From Planctopirus ephydatiae (GTDB lineage: Bacteria > Planctomycetota > Planctomycetia > Planctomycetales > Planctomycetaceae): DNA of 64,000 nucleotides. This document shows, piece after piece, positions 35,522-44,548 of this stretch. The stretch covers positions 2,495,001 through 2,559,000 of the forward strand of contig NZ_CP036299.1 in the NCBI RefSeq assembly GCF_007752345.1, in the 5' to 3' direction. Every line of letters begins with the position of its first letter. Positions within the stretch are counted from its first letter, which is position 1. The notes under the pieces were generated by a model. The model worked only from the letters and a program-made list of their open reading frames with translations. It was not told where the DNA came from and ran no database searches. Both the position numbers and the translations under genes were made by a program.

Positions 35522-35566
35522 GGACTCATAATCCTTTGGTTCTGGGTTCGAATCCCAGCGGAGCCA
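35522..35566 (+). tRNA. 3' fragment of a CAU-anticodon tRNA (probable attachment-site scar)
   Basis: The sequence reproduces a tRNA from the anticodon stem to the discriminator base: GGA-CTCATAA-TCC anticodon arm, T arm CTGGG-TTCGAAT-CCCAG, acceptor strand CGGAGCC then A, with no encoded CCA. The matching 5' acceptor GGCTCCG and D arm are absent upstream, and the first stem bases mispair, so identity starts at 35522. A 45-base 3' tRNA piece is the usual attR left when an element integrates into a tRNA gene. An intact elongator Met (or Ile2) tRNA should lie at the other end, left of this window. Confidence 0.7.
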
Positions 35567-35619
35567 ATCAGGTCTTCGAAGTGCTGCTGGCTTGTCAGCT
35601 GTGGATCACTTGGGCCGAT

Positions 35620-36030
35620 TCAGTGAGTATGCCGTAGTCCGTGGGGCTGCTGCGAATTATCTGGGGTTTGGGAACGCCAGCGGTTCTGTTGGCCTTCGGC
35701 GAGATGGTAGCAGGCTTTGGAGGCTTCTTCCCATGCCCCAGATTGCGCTTGCCGGATGATCCGCTCGAACTCTGCCAGGGCGGCTGGGGACATCTCCCCC
35801 TGAGTGGCTCGCTGCCGGATGGCCTCTTCGACTTTATTGAGTTGCGAGGGATTGCGAGATGAGGTGGCGGTCCAAAGAAGTTGAACGTATTTGAGGTTGT
35901 TCTGCTCAATGACTGCCGGCGTAGCCCACCATCGCCAGAGAACCATCAATACAACGATCGTTAATAAAATCGACAGCCCCGAAATGACTCGACGATCGCG
36001 GATCATTTCGCTGAACGATAGTTCGGACAT
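35620..36030 (-). CDS. Single-pass membrane protein, hypothetical
   Basis: 136 residues from the ATG at 36030, with AAGGG upstream. One transmembrane helix (VISGLSILLTIVVLMVLWRW) near residues 14-33 precedes a helical domain with NNLKYVQLLWTATSSRNPSQ, GEMSPAALAEFERIIRQAQ and WEEASKACYHLAEGQQ. The pattern of short amphipathic helices is like a TPR remnant. No family is recognised. It is the first gene of the backbone side after the tRNA scar. Confidence 0.65.
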   Translation of the reverse strand: MSELSFSEMIRDRRVISGLSILLTIVVLMVLWRWWATPAVIEQNNLKYVQLLWTATSSRNPSQLNKVEEAIRQRATQGEMSPAALAEFERIIRQAQSGAWEEASKACYHLAEGQQNRWRSQTPDNSQQPHGLRHTH

Positions 36031-36207
36031 TTTTTCGATCGCCCTTACTTGATGACTATTCGAATCGCCTATTATCACCAAACACGCAACCGCGGAATGG
36101 ATTGGCAGTTACCAGTTCTCGGACATTAGGGGGGCAGGAAAAATCGAGCCCTCTCTCTAAGAAATAGTGATGATCACAGAGCGGGGCCGACTGAGAGTAG
36201 AAGCCAA

Positions 36208-37182
36208 TCAGTATTCGGCAACGACTTCATTCCCTCGGCAGCTTGAGAGTGCGGCCCAGGTGGGCTGATGAATGAATTGGGAAACGAAGCGGACACTGCC
36301 GTCGCCCAGCAATACATGGGCCCCTCCTGCGTGAGGAGAGTACATCTGGCAGACATGGCACAGCGGGCTGTTGGGGGGATGGATGGGAGCGAACCCTGTT
36401 ACTGGATCGATCTCATCTTGAGCAGGGCCCGAGTGAACATTCACCATCGTTGCCGCTGCATCACATTCGGTCATGGGGAATCTCGCCGGATCGATAGCAC
36501 AGACCACGGCTCCGGGGACCACACCCACCCACGTTTTGTCACTGACGATGCTGTGCTCTCCGATGAAGATCGTGTTGGACAGACCATCGGTGACATCGGC
36601 CGTGCGGATTTTCGAGTTGCGATACATGGGGCCATTGGCGATCTGCGAATAATCTTCGAGTTGATAGCCCCAGGGCTCATCCTGGCCGGCATTCGCCACA
36701 TAATGGGCGCGACCGAATCTTGCCAGTTCATTGCCAGATCCATCGCGAACAATCATTGGTCCGTTGGAATTGGTGGCCGAGGGAGACATGAAGACCGGCA
36801 GATTGATGGCAACGGCCGAGGCATTCTGCGGCGCCCAGCAGGGGAGATCGGTACGAATGGAATTGTAGAGAGGAGCCTGGTCAAGATAGGGGAGCAGCAT
36901 GGTGCCCCAGGCAAACCCATTGGGGCCATCGAAGGTATTGGGATCACGCGATGGATGCCTGGTATTGGCGAGATAGGCCGCGGGGAACACCTTGTGGGCG
37001 TCGTGATAGTTATGAAGTGCAATCCCGATTTGCTTGAGATTATTGCGGCTTTGGGTACGCCGAGCCGCCTCGCGTGCCTGTTGAACTGCGGGAAGCAGTA
37101 AGGCAATGAGCACGGCGATAATCGCAATGACGACCAGCAGCTCAATGAGCGTAAAGCCAATTCTGCGAGGGGTTACGGACAT
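36208..37182 (-). CDS. DUF1559 domain protein with type IV pilin-like N-terminus
   Basis: 324 residues. RRIGFTLIELLVVIAIIAVL is a class III/prepilin signal (cleavage after Gly, Phe+1, Glu+5). AVQQAREAARRTQSRNNLKQ and IGIALHNYHDAHKVFP follow, and GGAHVLLGDGSVRFVSQFI is the C-terminal H-x(n)-DG box. These are the hallmarks of the hugely expanded planctomycete DUF1559 family, thought to be pseudopilin-like exported proteins of unknown role. An 18-bp palindrome lies in its upstream region. Confidence 0.95.
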   Translation of the reverse strand: MSVTPRRIGFTLIELLVVIAIIAVLIALLLPAVQQAREAARRTQSRNNLKQIGIALHNYHDAHKVFPAAYLANTRHPSRDPNTFDGPNGFAWGTMLLPYLDQAPLYNSIRTDLPCWAPQNASAVAINLPVFMSPSATNSNGPMIVRDGSGNELARFGRAHYVANAGQDEPWGYQLEDYSQIANGPMYRNSKIRTADVTDGLSNTIFIGEHSIVSDKTWVGVVPGAVVCAIDPARFPMTECDAAATMVNVHSGPAQDEIDPVTGFAPIHPPNSPLCHVCQMYSPHAGGAHVLLGDGSVRFVSQFIHQPTWAALSSCRGNEVVAEY

Positions 37183-37215
37183 TGGAAACTCCGATTTTGC
37201 AATTTAGTATCCACT

Positions 37216-37233
37216 GTTTTGATTAATCAAAAC
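37216..37233. promoter_or_regulatory. Perfect 18-bp palindrome upstream of the DUF1559 gene
   Basis: GTTTTGATTAATCAAAAC lies 34 bases before the DUF1559 start, a typical distance for an operator overlapping a promoter. No matching regulator is evident in the window. Confidence 0.4.
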
Positions 37234-37275
37234 TTGGGATAGAATTGCATGTGAATCGAAGTTTGTCAAGAAACG

Positions 37276-37333
37276 AGGACGCACCGGCAGGAGTTCTCCG
37301 TCGCAAAGAGAACTCGCACTGCCAGTGCGTCCT
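37276..37333 (-). terminator. Long hairpin after the 37357-38448 gene
   Basis: GGACGCAC, GGCAG and GAGTTCTC (37277-37298) pair with GAGAACTC, CTGCC and GTGCGTCC (37308-37332), interrupted by small bulges, giving about 21 bp around a 9-base loop. It starts 24 bases beyond the minus-strand stop at 37357. The following minus-strand bases have only a short T-run. Confidence 0.55.
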
Positions 37334-37356
37334 AAGTTTTGAAGCGATATCAAGCG

Positions 37357-38448
37357 TTACTTGTGGAGTGGAGCTGGTGTGATCTGAGTCGTTCGCATGG
37401 GACTGGACGATTCGCTGATCATTCGCCCACTGGCAATGGTGGAAATGTTCCCATTGACGGGTAAAACTCTGGGTTGTGCAGGTGTGGAATTTGATTCCTG
37501 AATTTTCAGGGGTTCAATGATTTTGTCGATCGCGATGGGGTTGGTGGGCAAATTGGCGATGCGCCAGCGGGCCTGAGCGTTCTGATAAGCTGTTTTCGTG
37601 AGACGAACAAACTCCTGGCGATGGCCCTCGCTGATCCCATCCATCTTCTTGCTCAGGGATTCGACCCACGAGGGCTGCCTTTCCATCATTTGAGACATCA
37701 TGTGAACGAACAGCGTGATCTGCCGAAAATTTCGATCCGCGATGGAATGACTCACTGGGGAAATGACTCTGGCGACGGCATCTACCATATGCTGTGGAAA
37801 CTCGACGAAGACATCTCCACGATGTGTGCAGATCACCCGGCCATCTGGTTGAGTGGCGAATGAAGCCTGAAATCTCATGACTGAGCGGGCAGTGATGGGT
37901 CTGACAACAGCTGGGCTTTTGAACTGACCATCGCAGATGATCAGTGTGTCTTCGGGATCGCGATAGAGAACTTCGACATTTCCTATCGAACCGTCACCAG
38001 CATCGGCATGGTAGATCCCCGTGGCAGTTTCCTTGAGTTGGAATTTGGAGATATCCATGGCTCTCCAGGTACTTACGGCAATATCCGGATGCTGCATAAA
38101 GAAGCGATAAGCGTCGGCGTCCACTTCAAACTGGAGAGTAGGAAGTCGGCGATACAACGTCACTGATTGCAGCAGGCTATTCAGCTTCTTCTGCTGTTCG
38201 GCAGTCAGTCGATGCATCGGCAAATCGGCCATAGCCTCTTTGCGCAATTGAGAAGTAGAGGAACCTGGCTTGAGCTGATGGATTCCGATCTCTTCAAAAT
38301 ATTCCAGCTCGCTGTTCTTTTGAAATTGAGTCTGCACAACGCCTGCATCATCCGCAGGAATCTCATCGGCAGTCAAAGGTTTTGCATCATGCAACAGCAG
38401 CATAGTGCTCAGCATGGCCAAGCAGCATCCCACGCCGAGATCTCTCAT
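37357..38448 (-). CDS. Exported hypothetical protein
   Basis: 363 residues with a signal peptide (LAMLSTMLLLHDAKPLTA). Segments include LPMHRLTAEQQKKLNSLLQS, RLPTLQFEVDADAYRFFMQH, GSIGNVEVLYRDPEDTLI and FVEFPQHMVDAVARVISPVS. The C-terminal 60 residues are Ser/Thr/Pro-rich and look disordered. No catalytic motif or known family is seen. A strong hairpin follows the gene. Confidence 0.75.
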   Translation of the reverse strand: MRDLGVGCCLAMLSTMLLLHDAKPLTADEIPADDAGVVQTQFQKNSELEYFEEIGIHQLKPGSSTSQLRKEAMADLPMHRLTAEQQKKLNSLLQSVTLYRRLPTLQFEVDADAYRFFMQHPDIAVSTWRAMDISKFQLKETATGIYHADAGDGSIGNVEVLYRDPEDTLIICDGQFKSPAVVRPITARSVMRFQASFATQPDGRVICTHRGDVFVEFPQHMVDAVARVISPVSHSIADRNFRQITLFVHMMSQMMERQPSWVESLSKKMDGISEGHRQEFVRLTKTAYQNAQARWRIANLPTNPIAIDKIIEPLKIQESNSTPAQPRVLPVNGNISTIASGRMISESSSPMRTTQITPAPLHK

Positions 38449-39066
38449 CCGGCGGCCCCCCTTCAGAATTTCTGGTGGGGGAAAAGTGATCGCGCCTCTC
38501 GCACCTGAAGTGGGCCATGGCCCATTGCTCTACAGGTGCGCGAGAGCACTCACTGGCCATAAATGCCAGTGAAGTTAGCTCCGATGCCTGAATCACTTCC
38601 CCCCGTAGCTCATGAACAGGCTCCGATTCCCGTCACATTCGCTACAGCAGGAGAAATCGGCAAAGTCGCAGAGAGTCATTCACAGAAAAGGAGACGCACT
38701 TCACATTTGGTTGAGTGCGTAAGATGGGTTGTGTTTGCCTGTGGCGTTGAGATTTCCCGATACGGATCTTTTGCGGGCAGATTGCGCGATCAGAATGATC
38801 AAGGACAGTGGTTTGCTATCTTAGGTCAGCCGTCGGGATCATCAGTAAAGAGAGGTGTGTCTTGCCTGAAGGACCTCAGGCTAGAGATCGATTATGATGG
38901 GTGATATCTCTAGACAACAGATGCTGAACGCGAGGTACAAATCGAATACGGACGAAAGGGATTTCCGGAAATGAATCCCGTAGTGTTTTTGGAAAGATCA
39001 GAGCAGTCGTTTTCAAGTCTCGATTAAGTTTCTGAAGTTCGCATCGATGTCGAATTCCCAGGGAGC
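38449..39066. other. Intergenic region with a hairpin, no confident gene
   Basis: CTCTCGCACCTG (38496-38507) pairs with CAGGTGCGCGAGAG (38533-38546) around a loop containing GGGCCATGGCCC, itself a 12-bp palindrome. The rest holds a 113-codon plus-strand ORF at 38563 that lacks a ribosome site and any domain pattern, so it is not called. The promoter of the gene at 39067 is presumably near the right end. Confidence 0.45.
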
Positions 39067-39711
39067 ATGGCCGTGCAGGAAGTGTTGCAGCAGATCTGGG
39101 TTCACGTTCAGGATAATCTCGTCAAGATTCTCATCGGGTTGATTTTTGTCGGTGTCGGGTGGTGGTTTGGCCAGCGTCGAGCACGGCATGACTGGAAGCG
39201 TCAGGAATTTTTCGACCGTTTGAACTTTTCACTCAACTGGATCGAAGACGGCAAGCTGGTTTATCGAACGCTGGCTGAGAAGCGTTGCGAAGAGGTCTTT
39301 CTGAATGCGACGGCTGCTGAGGAGATTCGCGCTGCAGCCAAGGCGACCACTCCAGAAAATTCGGTCTTGCCACTTCCTAAAGAGCATTACTGGAACTACC
39401 TCAATGCAGTTCTGAATGAACTTTCGGAGCGGTTTGCTGAGGGAAATCTCCGCCGGGAAATGGGATTACCCACGCGGACTATTCCATATGTGGTGTGCCT
39501 GACATGTGAATGTGCCGGTGAGCTGCGAACTCGCAAGATCCGGGTCATGATCATTCGCGAGCAGGTCCTGGAAACGCTCAATGGTACTGAGGCGATTACT
39601 CCCGAGAATTCTCGCGGTGGCACTCGATTAGCGACTCTCAGGCAACTGGCGAATCGGTATAAAACTCATCCTCATGAGTTTCTATCGGTGGAACTTTCGC
39701 TGCCGCAATGA
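39067..39711 (+). CDS. Membrane-anchored hypothetical protein
   Basis: 214 residues. One helix (LVKILIGLIFVGVGWWFGQR) at about 18-37 precedes a soluble domain with DRLNFSLNWIEDGKLVYRTL, LPLPKEHYWNYLNAVLNELS, RTIPYVVCLTCECAGELRTR and IRVMIIREQVLETL. The layout (anchor, then an alpha/beta cytosolic domain) is clear, but the family is not recognised. Transcribed away from the preceding region. Confidence 0.75.
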   Translation: MAVQEVLQQIWVHVQDNLVKILIGLIFVGVGWWFGQRRARHDWKRQEFFDRLNFSLNWIEDGKLVYRTLAEKRCEEVFLNATAAEEIRAAAKATTPENSVLPLPKEHYWNYLNAVLNELSERFAEGNLRREMGLPTRTIPYVVCLTCECAGELRTRKIRVMIIREQVLETLNGTEAITPENSRGGTRLATLRQLANRYKTHPHEFLSVELSLPQ

Positions 39712-39837
39712 CACCTTGTGTTGAGATATCAATCACGGCAGATTTCAGTTCATTGAAACGAGCTGCGTCATTCATATCTCTCTGGAACTCTGCGAGTTCC
39801 CACAATCCTGCAATTCCCACTCAGTGGGAAACCCGGC

Positions 39838-40482
39838 TTAGTTTGCGGGGGTTGGCTCAGTGTGATCGGGGATGATCGCCTGAGGCTCATCGCTCGTTGC
39901 CGGTGATTTGCGGGGTGCTGGCGCCATGATGGCTGCTACTAGCAGGATGAGCGCACCGGCGGTGATGGCCATATCGGCAATGTTAAAGATTCCGCTGCGC
40001 AGGGAACCCCAGCCGATATTCAAGAAATCGATCACGTGGCCGTTCTCGAGGCGAATCCGGTCGATCTGATTCCCAATACCACCGGCAAAGATCAGCCAGC
40101 AGGCAAAGAAGTTCAAGAGCGATAATCGCTTGATGCAAGGCAGGATCGCCAGTGCTAACAGACCCACGCCATTCAGGCCGATGAATAAAGCCGTCCTCAT
40201 TTCACTGGAGAGATTTCCGCCCAGGCCAAGAAATCCGCCCGGGTTGTAGGCGAATTGCATGCGGAAGATGCCACCAAGAAAGACCCAGGCCTCTTCTCCT
40301 TTGAGGACTTCGACTGCCCAGAGTTTTGTCCATTGATCAGCAATGAGAATGGTCAGGCAGAGAATGAAAGCCGCAGTCCAGCGTGAAGTCAGAATTTTCG
40401 GCATGACGTTCATTCCGTAGGAAGCTGGAGCGGCGATGGACTCTTGAAGGTTCGTCGTGGCAGTTGATTTGTCAGGCAGCAT
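39838..40482 (-). CDS. lspA: Lipoprotein signal peptidase (signal peptidase II)
   Basis: 214 residues; an extra 25-30 residues precede the first helix, and an internal Met (MPKILTSRW) is an alternative start. Four transmembrane helices carry the family motifs: [32 protein letters not shown] and [24 protein letters not shown]. The Asp in NQIDR and the Asp in FNIAD are the catalytic pair that cleaves prolipoproteins after lipidation. The tail is Pro/Thr-rich. It overlaps the ParA-like gene by 11 bases. Confidence 0.92.
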   Translation of the reverse strand: MLPDKSTATTNLQESIAAPASYGMNVMPKILTSRWTAAFILCLTILIADQWTKLWAVEVLKGEEAWVFLGGIFRMQFAYNPGGFLGLGGNLSSEMRTALFIGLNGVGLLALAILPCIKRLSLLNFFACWLIFAGGIGNQIDRIRLENGHVIDFLNIGWGSLRSGIFNIADMAITAGALILLVAAIMAPAPRKSPATSDEPQAIIPDHTEPTPAN

Positions 40483-41290
40483 GTGGGCGAGTTGCCTGAC
40501 TGGCAGTGGTTAACACTTCGTTGGCCAATCCCAGGTAATCTTCAGCTCCTGTGCATTTGGGAGCGTAGTCAAAAATTGATTGTCCAAAGCTCGGTGCTTC
40601 CGCCAGTTTAATGTTTCGACGAATGCGAGACGAGAAGATTCTGGCCTGTGCCCAGGGAGACTGTGGATCGCTCTCTTCGAGAAAGCGAGTCAGGTCGTCG
40701 GTGATATCCGCCGCGAGTCGAGTCCCTGTCTCATACAGACAAAGCACAATCCCGGCGACTTTGAGCTGCCGATTCAAACGGCGTTTCACCAGAGCCGTCG
40801 TTTCAAACAGCTTCGAAAGCCCCTGCAAGGCAAAGAAGTGAGGCTGGAGAGGAATAAAAACCTCGGTCGCTGCGGTGAGCGCATTGATCGTGAGAACTGT
40901 CAGTGAAGGAGGGCAATCCATCACGATATAGTCAAATGCCCCCTGATCCTCACAGGCGAGGATAGCGTCTCGCAGGATGACTTCGCGATTCTGTGCGTCG
41001 ACAAGCTCCAATTCAGCCGCTGCAAGATCGAGATTCGCGGGGGCCAGCCAAAGATTTTCACAAGCAAGTTGCTGAACTTCAGTCAGCTTTTTACGGCCAG
41101 TAAAGACCTGATAGATCGTGGGAACCTGGCCATAGGCTTCGACACCCAGATGAATCGAAGCATGGCCTTGAGGGTCGAGATCGATCAGGAGAACCTTCTG
41201 CCCGGCACGAGCCAGGCCCGCAGCCAGATTGACACTTGTGGTCGTCTTGCCGACGCCACCTTTCTGATTCATCACTGCAATCCGGCGCAT
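40472..41290 (-). CDS. ParA/Soj family ATPase
   Basis: 272 residues from the ATG at 41290 ([20 protein letters not shown]); a longer reading adds 13 unlikely residues. The deviant Walker A KGGVGKTT, Walker A' [12 protein letters not shown] and Walker [11 protein letters not shown] are intact. Most relatives partition chromosomes or plasmids or position cell structures. No ParB lies next to it; instead it is cotranscribed with lspA, so it may be an orphan ParA with a role other than chromosome segregation. Confidence 0.9.
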   Translation of the reverse strand: MRRIAVMNQKGGVGKTTTSVNLAAGLARAGQKVLLIDLDPQGHASIHLGVEAYGQVPTIYQVFTGRKKLTEVQQLACENLWLAPANLDLAAAELELVDAQNREVILRDAILACEDQGAFDYIVMDCPPSLTVLTINALTAATEVFIPLQPHFFALQGLSKLFETTALVKRRLNRQLKVAGIVLCLYETGTRLAADITDDLTRFLEESDPQSPWAQARIFSSRIRRNIKLAEAPSFGQSIFDYAPKCTGAEDYLGLANEVLTTASQATRPHAA

Positions 41291-41441
41291 TTTTGATTCC
41301 GTCCCTGGAAGCTGTTTAAGCGCAAACACACTCTAAGTCAGATGTTAGCCAATCCATCCCAAATCGCAAAGATGAACTGCGAAGACTCTTTTGAATTTCC
41401 TCTGGGTCTTTGACCGCTGATTTTTCAAGCGTTTTTCCGCC

Positions 41442-43622
41442 TCACAAGGCCTTAATTGTCACAGGAATGGCCTTAAAGGCTGGAGTTTTGCTGCGCGGAT
41501 CGAGACTGCGTGGAACAAGGATATTGGCCTCCGGGTAGTACATCATGACATTCCCGGGGCGAATATTTTTGAAGGCCCTTGTGCGAATACCCACCATCTC
41601 GCCAGCAGCACTTTTCACGACCACTCGCTGGTCGTCGAACAGGCCAGCCAACTGAAGATCTTCAGGGTGCATGAGAATCACATCACGGCGGTCGATGTTG
41701 CGATACAGGTCGTAATCTTCGTAAACCACGGTATTGAATTGGCCTTCGCTGCGGATTGTCATCAATCGGAATTCACCGGGTGCCCCCATCAGAGAAGGAA
41801 GCTCGTGACATTTGATCTGTGCGCGGCCGCTGGGCGTCGGAAAAGTGGGGGTGTGAAAGGTGCGGCCAGGAATCTGAAACTCCTGTTTTGTTTCGCCAAT
41901 CGTCGCTAGGGATTCGAGACCAGGCACGACTTTCGCCAGGGATTCACGGATCTTCTGGGCGCTTTTCATTTCGTTCCAGTCGATCGGGCCCGACCTCTGC
42001 AGAACTCTTTGGGCGATCTCGGCAATCACATGAATTTCCGATAGTGGGCCGGTATGTCGAGGCGATCCCCCATCGCTCAGTCGCATGTAATTGAACATTG
42101 ATTCCTGAGTTGTGGGTTCAGGTTCTTCATCGCGTGCCAGCACCGGGAGGATGATGGTTTCCTGAGCCAGACCATGGGCATGTCCGGTGTTGAGTGTGGT
42201 GCTCAGATAAACGATCTGATCGAGTTTCGAGAGCGATTTCGCGGCGTAGGAGGCATCAGGATTCGACCCAAAGAGATTTCCCCCCAGGCAGAAGCCGAAC
42301 TTGAGTTCTCTATTCAGCGAGCCATCCATGCAGGCCATCGTGTCCCGCCCGGGAGTTTGTGGGAGAGAAATCTGAAAGGTCGATTGGAGTCGTTCAAAAA
42401 TGACATCTTTGAGTTTGGGTGTGACACCGACCGTCCCCATGCCTTGAATATTGGAATGTCCGCGGATGGGCATCAGGCCGGCATGAGGTCTTCCCACCAT
42501 GCCGCGCATGAGGGCCAGATTGGCAATGGCCTCAACGTTTTCCACCCCGTGTGCATGGTGAGTGATGCCCATGGTCCAGGCGAAGACCGTGTTTTTGGAC
42601 TTGGCATATCGTCTGGCGATGGCATGAATCTCATCGATGCCAACCCCCGATTTTTCGCAGATTTCGCTCCAGTGAATCGATTCGAGATGCTGCTTCCACT
42701 CGCTCCAGCCATCACAGGCCGTGGTGAGAAATGCAGGATCGTACTGGCCCAGTTCCAGGATTTTTTTGGCAATCCCTGTAAGTAGAGCCAGGTCTCCGCC
42801 AATTTGTGGCTGAACATACAGCGAAGCGATTTTGGTACCAAAGAGCAGGCTCCAGGGATCACTGGGGACACTGAAGTTGACCAGCCCGGTTTCGATGACC
42901 GGGTTAATGACGATCACCTCGCCACCACGGCGACGAATGTGCTTGAGTGTGGACATCAACCGCGGATGATTGCTGGCCGGGTTGCCACCGATGAGAAAGA
43001 TACAGTCGGCATGTTCGACATCTTCCAGCGTGATGGTGGCTGTCCCTGTGCCGAGCACGCTGGTCAGACCCACACCACTGGCCTGGTGGCAATAAAAACT
43101 GCAATTGTTGATGTTGTTTGTGCCGTAAATGCGGGCAAAGAGCTGGAGCAAAAAACCGGCCTCGTTCGAACTGCGGCCACTGAAGTACCAGAAGGTTTCA
43201 TCCGGTTGAACCGATTTCAGGCGTTCAGCAATTCTGGCAAATGCATCTTCCCAACTGATGGGGCGATAATGGCTTTTGCCCGCTTCATGGATCACAGGTT
43301 CGACGAGTCGGCCACAGTATTCCAGTTCTCGCGGCGAGAGGGATTTCAGTTGACCAATACTGTATTTCTGCCAGAAATCCGAACGAATGCCGGCCTGCAG
43401 GTCCGATGCCATGGCCTGGAGCGATTTTTTGCAGACTTCAGGGAACGACCCGGCTTCATTGACCATGCCCCCTTTCTGGCCGCCCATGCCCAATGCACAG
43501 GTTTTGCAGGCATTTCTAGATCTCATCGCCTGCCACATCTTCCAGAAGCCACCCATTTCGCGGGCTTTGCGAAGAGTGTAAAGCACTGCGGGCCAACCGC
43601 CTCCCGTGGTAATTTTTCGCAT
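41442..43622 (-). CDS. FdhF/YdeP family molybdopterin oxidoreductase
   Basis: 726 residues. It begins TTGGGWPAVLYTLRKAREMG and has the CKTCALGMGGQKGGMVNEAG motif near residue 40, then NNCSFYCHQASGVGLTSVLG, FLIGGNPASNHPRLM and WTMGITHHAHGVENVEAIAN, all typical of the YdeP branch of the formate dehydrogenase alpha family. These enzymes bind bis-MGD; the electron donor is generally unknown, and in E. coli YdeP is linked to acid resistance. A C-terminal molybdopterin-binding domain (MHPEDLQLAGLFDDQRVVVK) closes it. No accessory subunit lies nearby. Confidence 0.88.
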   Translation of the reverse strand: MRKITTGGGWPAVLYTLRKAREMGGFWKMWQAMRSRNACKTCALGMGGQKGGMVNEAGSFPEVCKKSLQAMASDLQAGIRSDFWQKYSIGQLKSLSPRELEYCGRLVEPVIHEAGKSHYRPISWEDAFARIAERLKSVQPDETFWYFSGRSSNEAGFLLQLFARIYGTNNINNCSFYCHQASGVGLTSVLGTGTATITLEDVEHADCIFLIGGNPASNHPRLMSTLKHIRRRGGEVIVINPVIETGLVNFSVPSDPWSLLFGTKIASLYVQPQIGGDLALLTGIAKKILELGQYDPAFLTTACDGWSEWKQHLESIHWSEICEKSGVGIDEIHAIARRYAKSKNTVFAWTMGITHHAHGVENVEAIANLALMRGMVGRPHAGLMPIRGHSNIQGMGTVGVTPKLKDVIFERLQSTFQISLPQTPGRDTMACMDGSLNRELKFGFCLGGNLFGSNPDASYAAKSLSKLDQIVYLSTTLNTGHAHGLAQETIILPVLARDEEPEPTTQESMFNYMRLSDGGSPRHTGPLSEIHVIAEIAQRVLQRSGPIDWNEMKSAQKIRESLAKVVPGLESLATIGETKQEFQIPGRTFHTPTFPTPSGRAQIKCHELPSLMGAPGEFRLMTIRSEGQFNTVVYEDYDLYRNIDRRDVILMHPEDLQLAGLFDDQRVVVKSAAGEMVGIRTRAFKNIRPGNVMMYYPEANILVPRSLDPRSKTPAFKAIPVTIKAL

Positions 43623-43995
43623 GATGCAGCTTCTTCAGTGGGGCTCAATCTGATTCATTATTGAGAGTAAACGACCCGTCTTCTAAGGGAAATAGTGTTC
43701 TACTCCCAAAGATGATCATCATACTGAAAATCAGAATAATTGGCTCCTACTGACCTTGAGAACAGTTCAGTGTTGTAACATCGAGGCTAACAGAAGCATC
43801 AAGAGTGTTCGGTGAAGTCCAGAATCATTCTCGATGGAAGCGAACCTGTGTTCGTTGAGATTGTCCGAGGCGGCACTGTTTGTGCGAATATCGAGTATCA
43901 AGTGCCACAAAATTGGCGATCACCTCAAGTGAAAAGTCGATGACTGTTGAGATCGTCTAAGTTTTTTCAGAATTTGCCGCAGAAAAGAGATTGTG
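43623..43995. other. Divergent intergenic region
   Basis: 373 bases between the divergently transcribed oxidoreductase and arfB genes. It should contain both promoters. No ORF, repeat or strong hairpin was seen. Confidence 0.5.
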
Positions 43996-44460
43996 ATGGA
44001 TCATCCATTATCGAGGGAGCAGGGCGAGCAGGATGCGGGCGATGTGTTGCGCGTGACCAATCGCTTGCTCATTCCACGTTCTGAGTTCCGCTGGACATAT
44101 AGCCGCAGCTCAGGCCCGGGCGGGCAGAATGTCAATAAGGTGAATTCCAAAGCAACGCTGCACTGGCCGGCGATGGTATCGAAATCGCTCCCTGTGGAGC
44201 TTCGATTGAGGCTGCGCCACGAGTTTGGAAATCGCTTAAACAACGAGGGCGAACTTGTCATCGCCAGCGATGAACACCGTGATCAAAAGCAGAATATCCT
44301 GGCGTGTGAGCAGCGGTTAGTGCAGATTCTCAGAACAATCTCGATTCCACAGAAGGTTCGCCGCCCGACAAAGCCTTCGAAGGCCTCCAATGCCCGCCGA
44401 TTGCAGGAAAAAAAGCACCGCGCCAACATCCGCAACAGCCGGCGGATCGATCCGACTTAG
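43996..44460 (+). CDS. arfB: Alternative ribosome-rescue factor (ArfB/YaeJ family)
   Basis: 154 residues from the ATG at 43996 (AAAAGAGA five bases upstream). The GGQ catalytic motif lies in SRSSGPGGQNVNKVNSKATL, as in class I release factors, and the C-terminal tail is basic (RRPTKPSKASNARRLQEKKH, RANIRNSRR), as needed to enter the empty mRNA channel of stalled ribosomes. No codon-recognition domain is present. It hydrolyses peptidyl-tRNA on ribosomes lacking a stop codon. Confidence 0.92.
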   Translation: MDHPLSREQGEQDAGDVLRVTNRLLIPRSEFRWTYSRSSGPGGQNVNKVNSKATLHWPAMVSKSLPVELRLRLRHEFGNRLNNEGELVIASDEHRDQKQNILACEQRLVQILRTISIPQKVRRPTKPSKASNARRLQEKKHRANIRNSRRIDPT

Positions 44461-44548
44461 CAGTGGCTGAACTCTTGTCGAATCATCATTTCTCATGCGG
44501 TGTCACCGCAACTTAATGCCATCAACAGATGAGCATGAAGGTGCTGTC

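Noticed and set aside
35450-35570. A complete tRNA gene
   Set aside because: The 5' acceptor strand GGCTCCG and the D arm are absent and the anticodon stem mispairs at its base, so only a 3' fragment is present.
38563-38904. 113-codon plus-strand ORF
   Set aside because: No ribosome site, no domain pattern and an irregular composition in an intergenic region with a hairpin.
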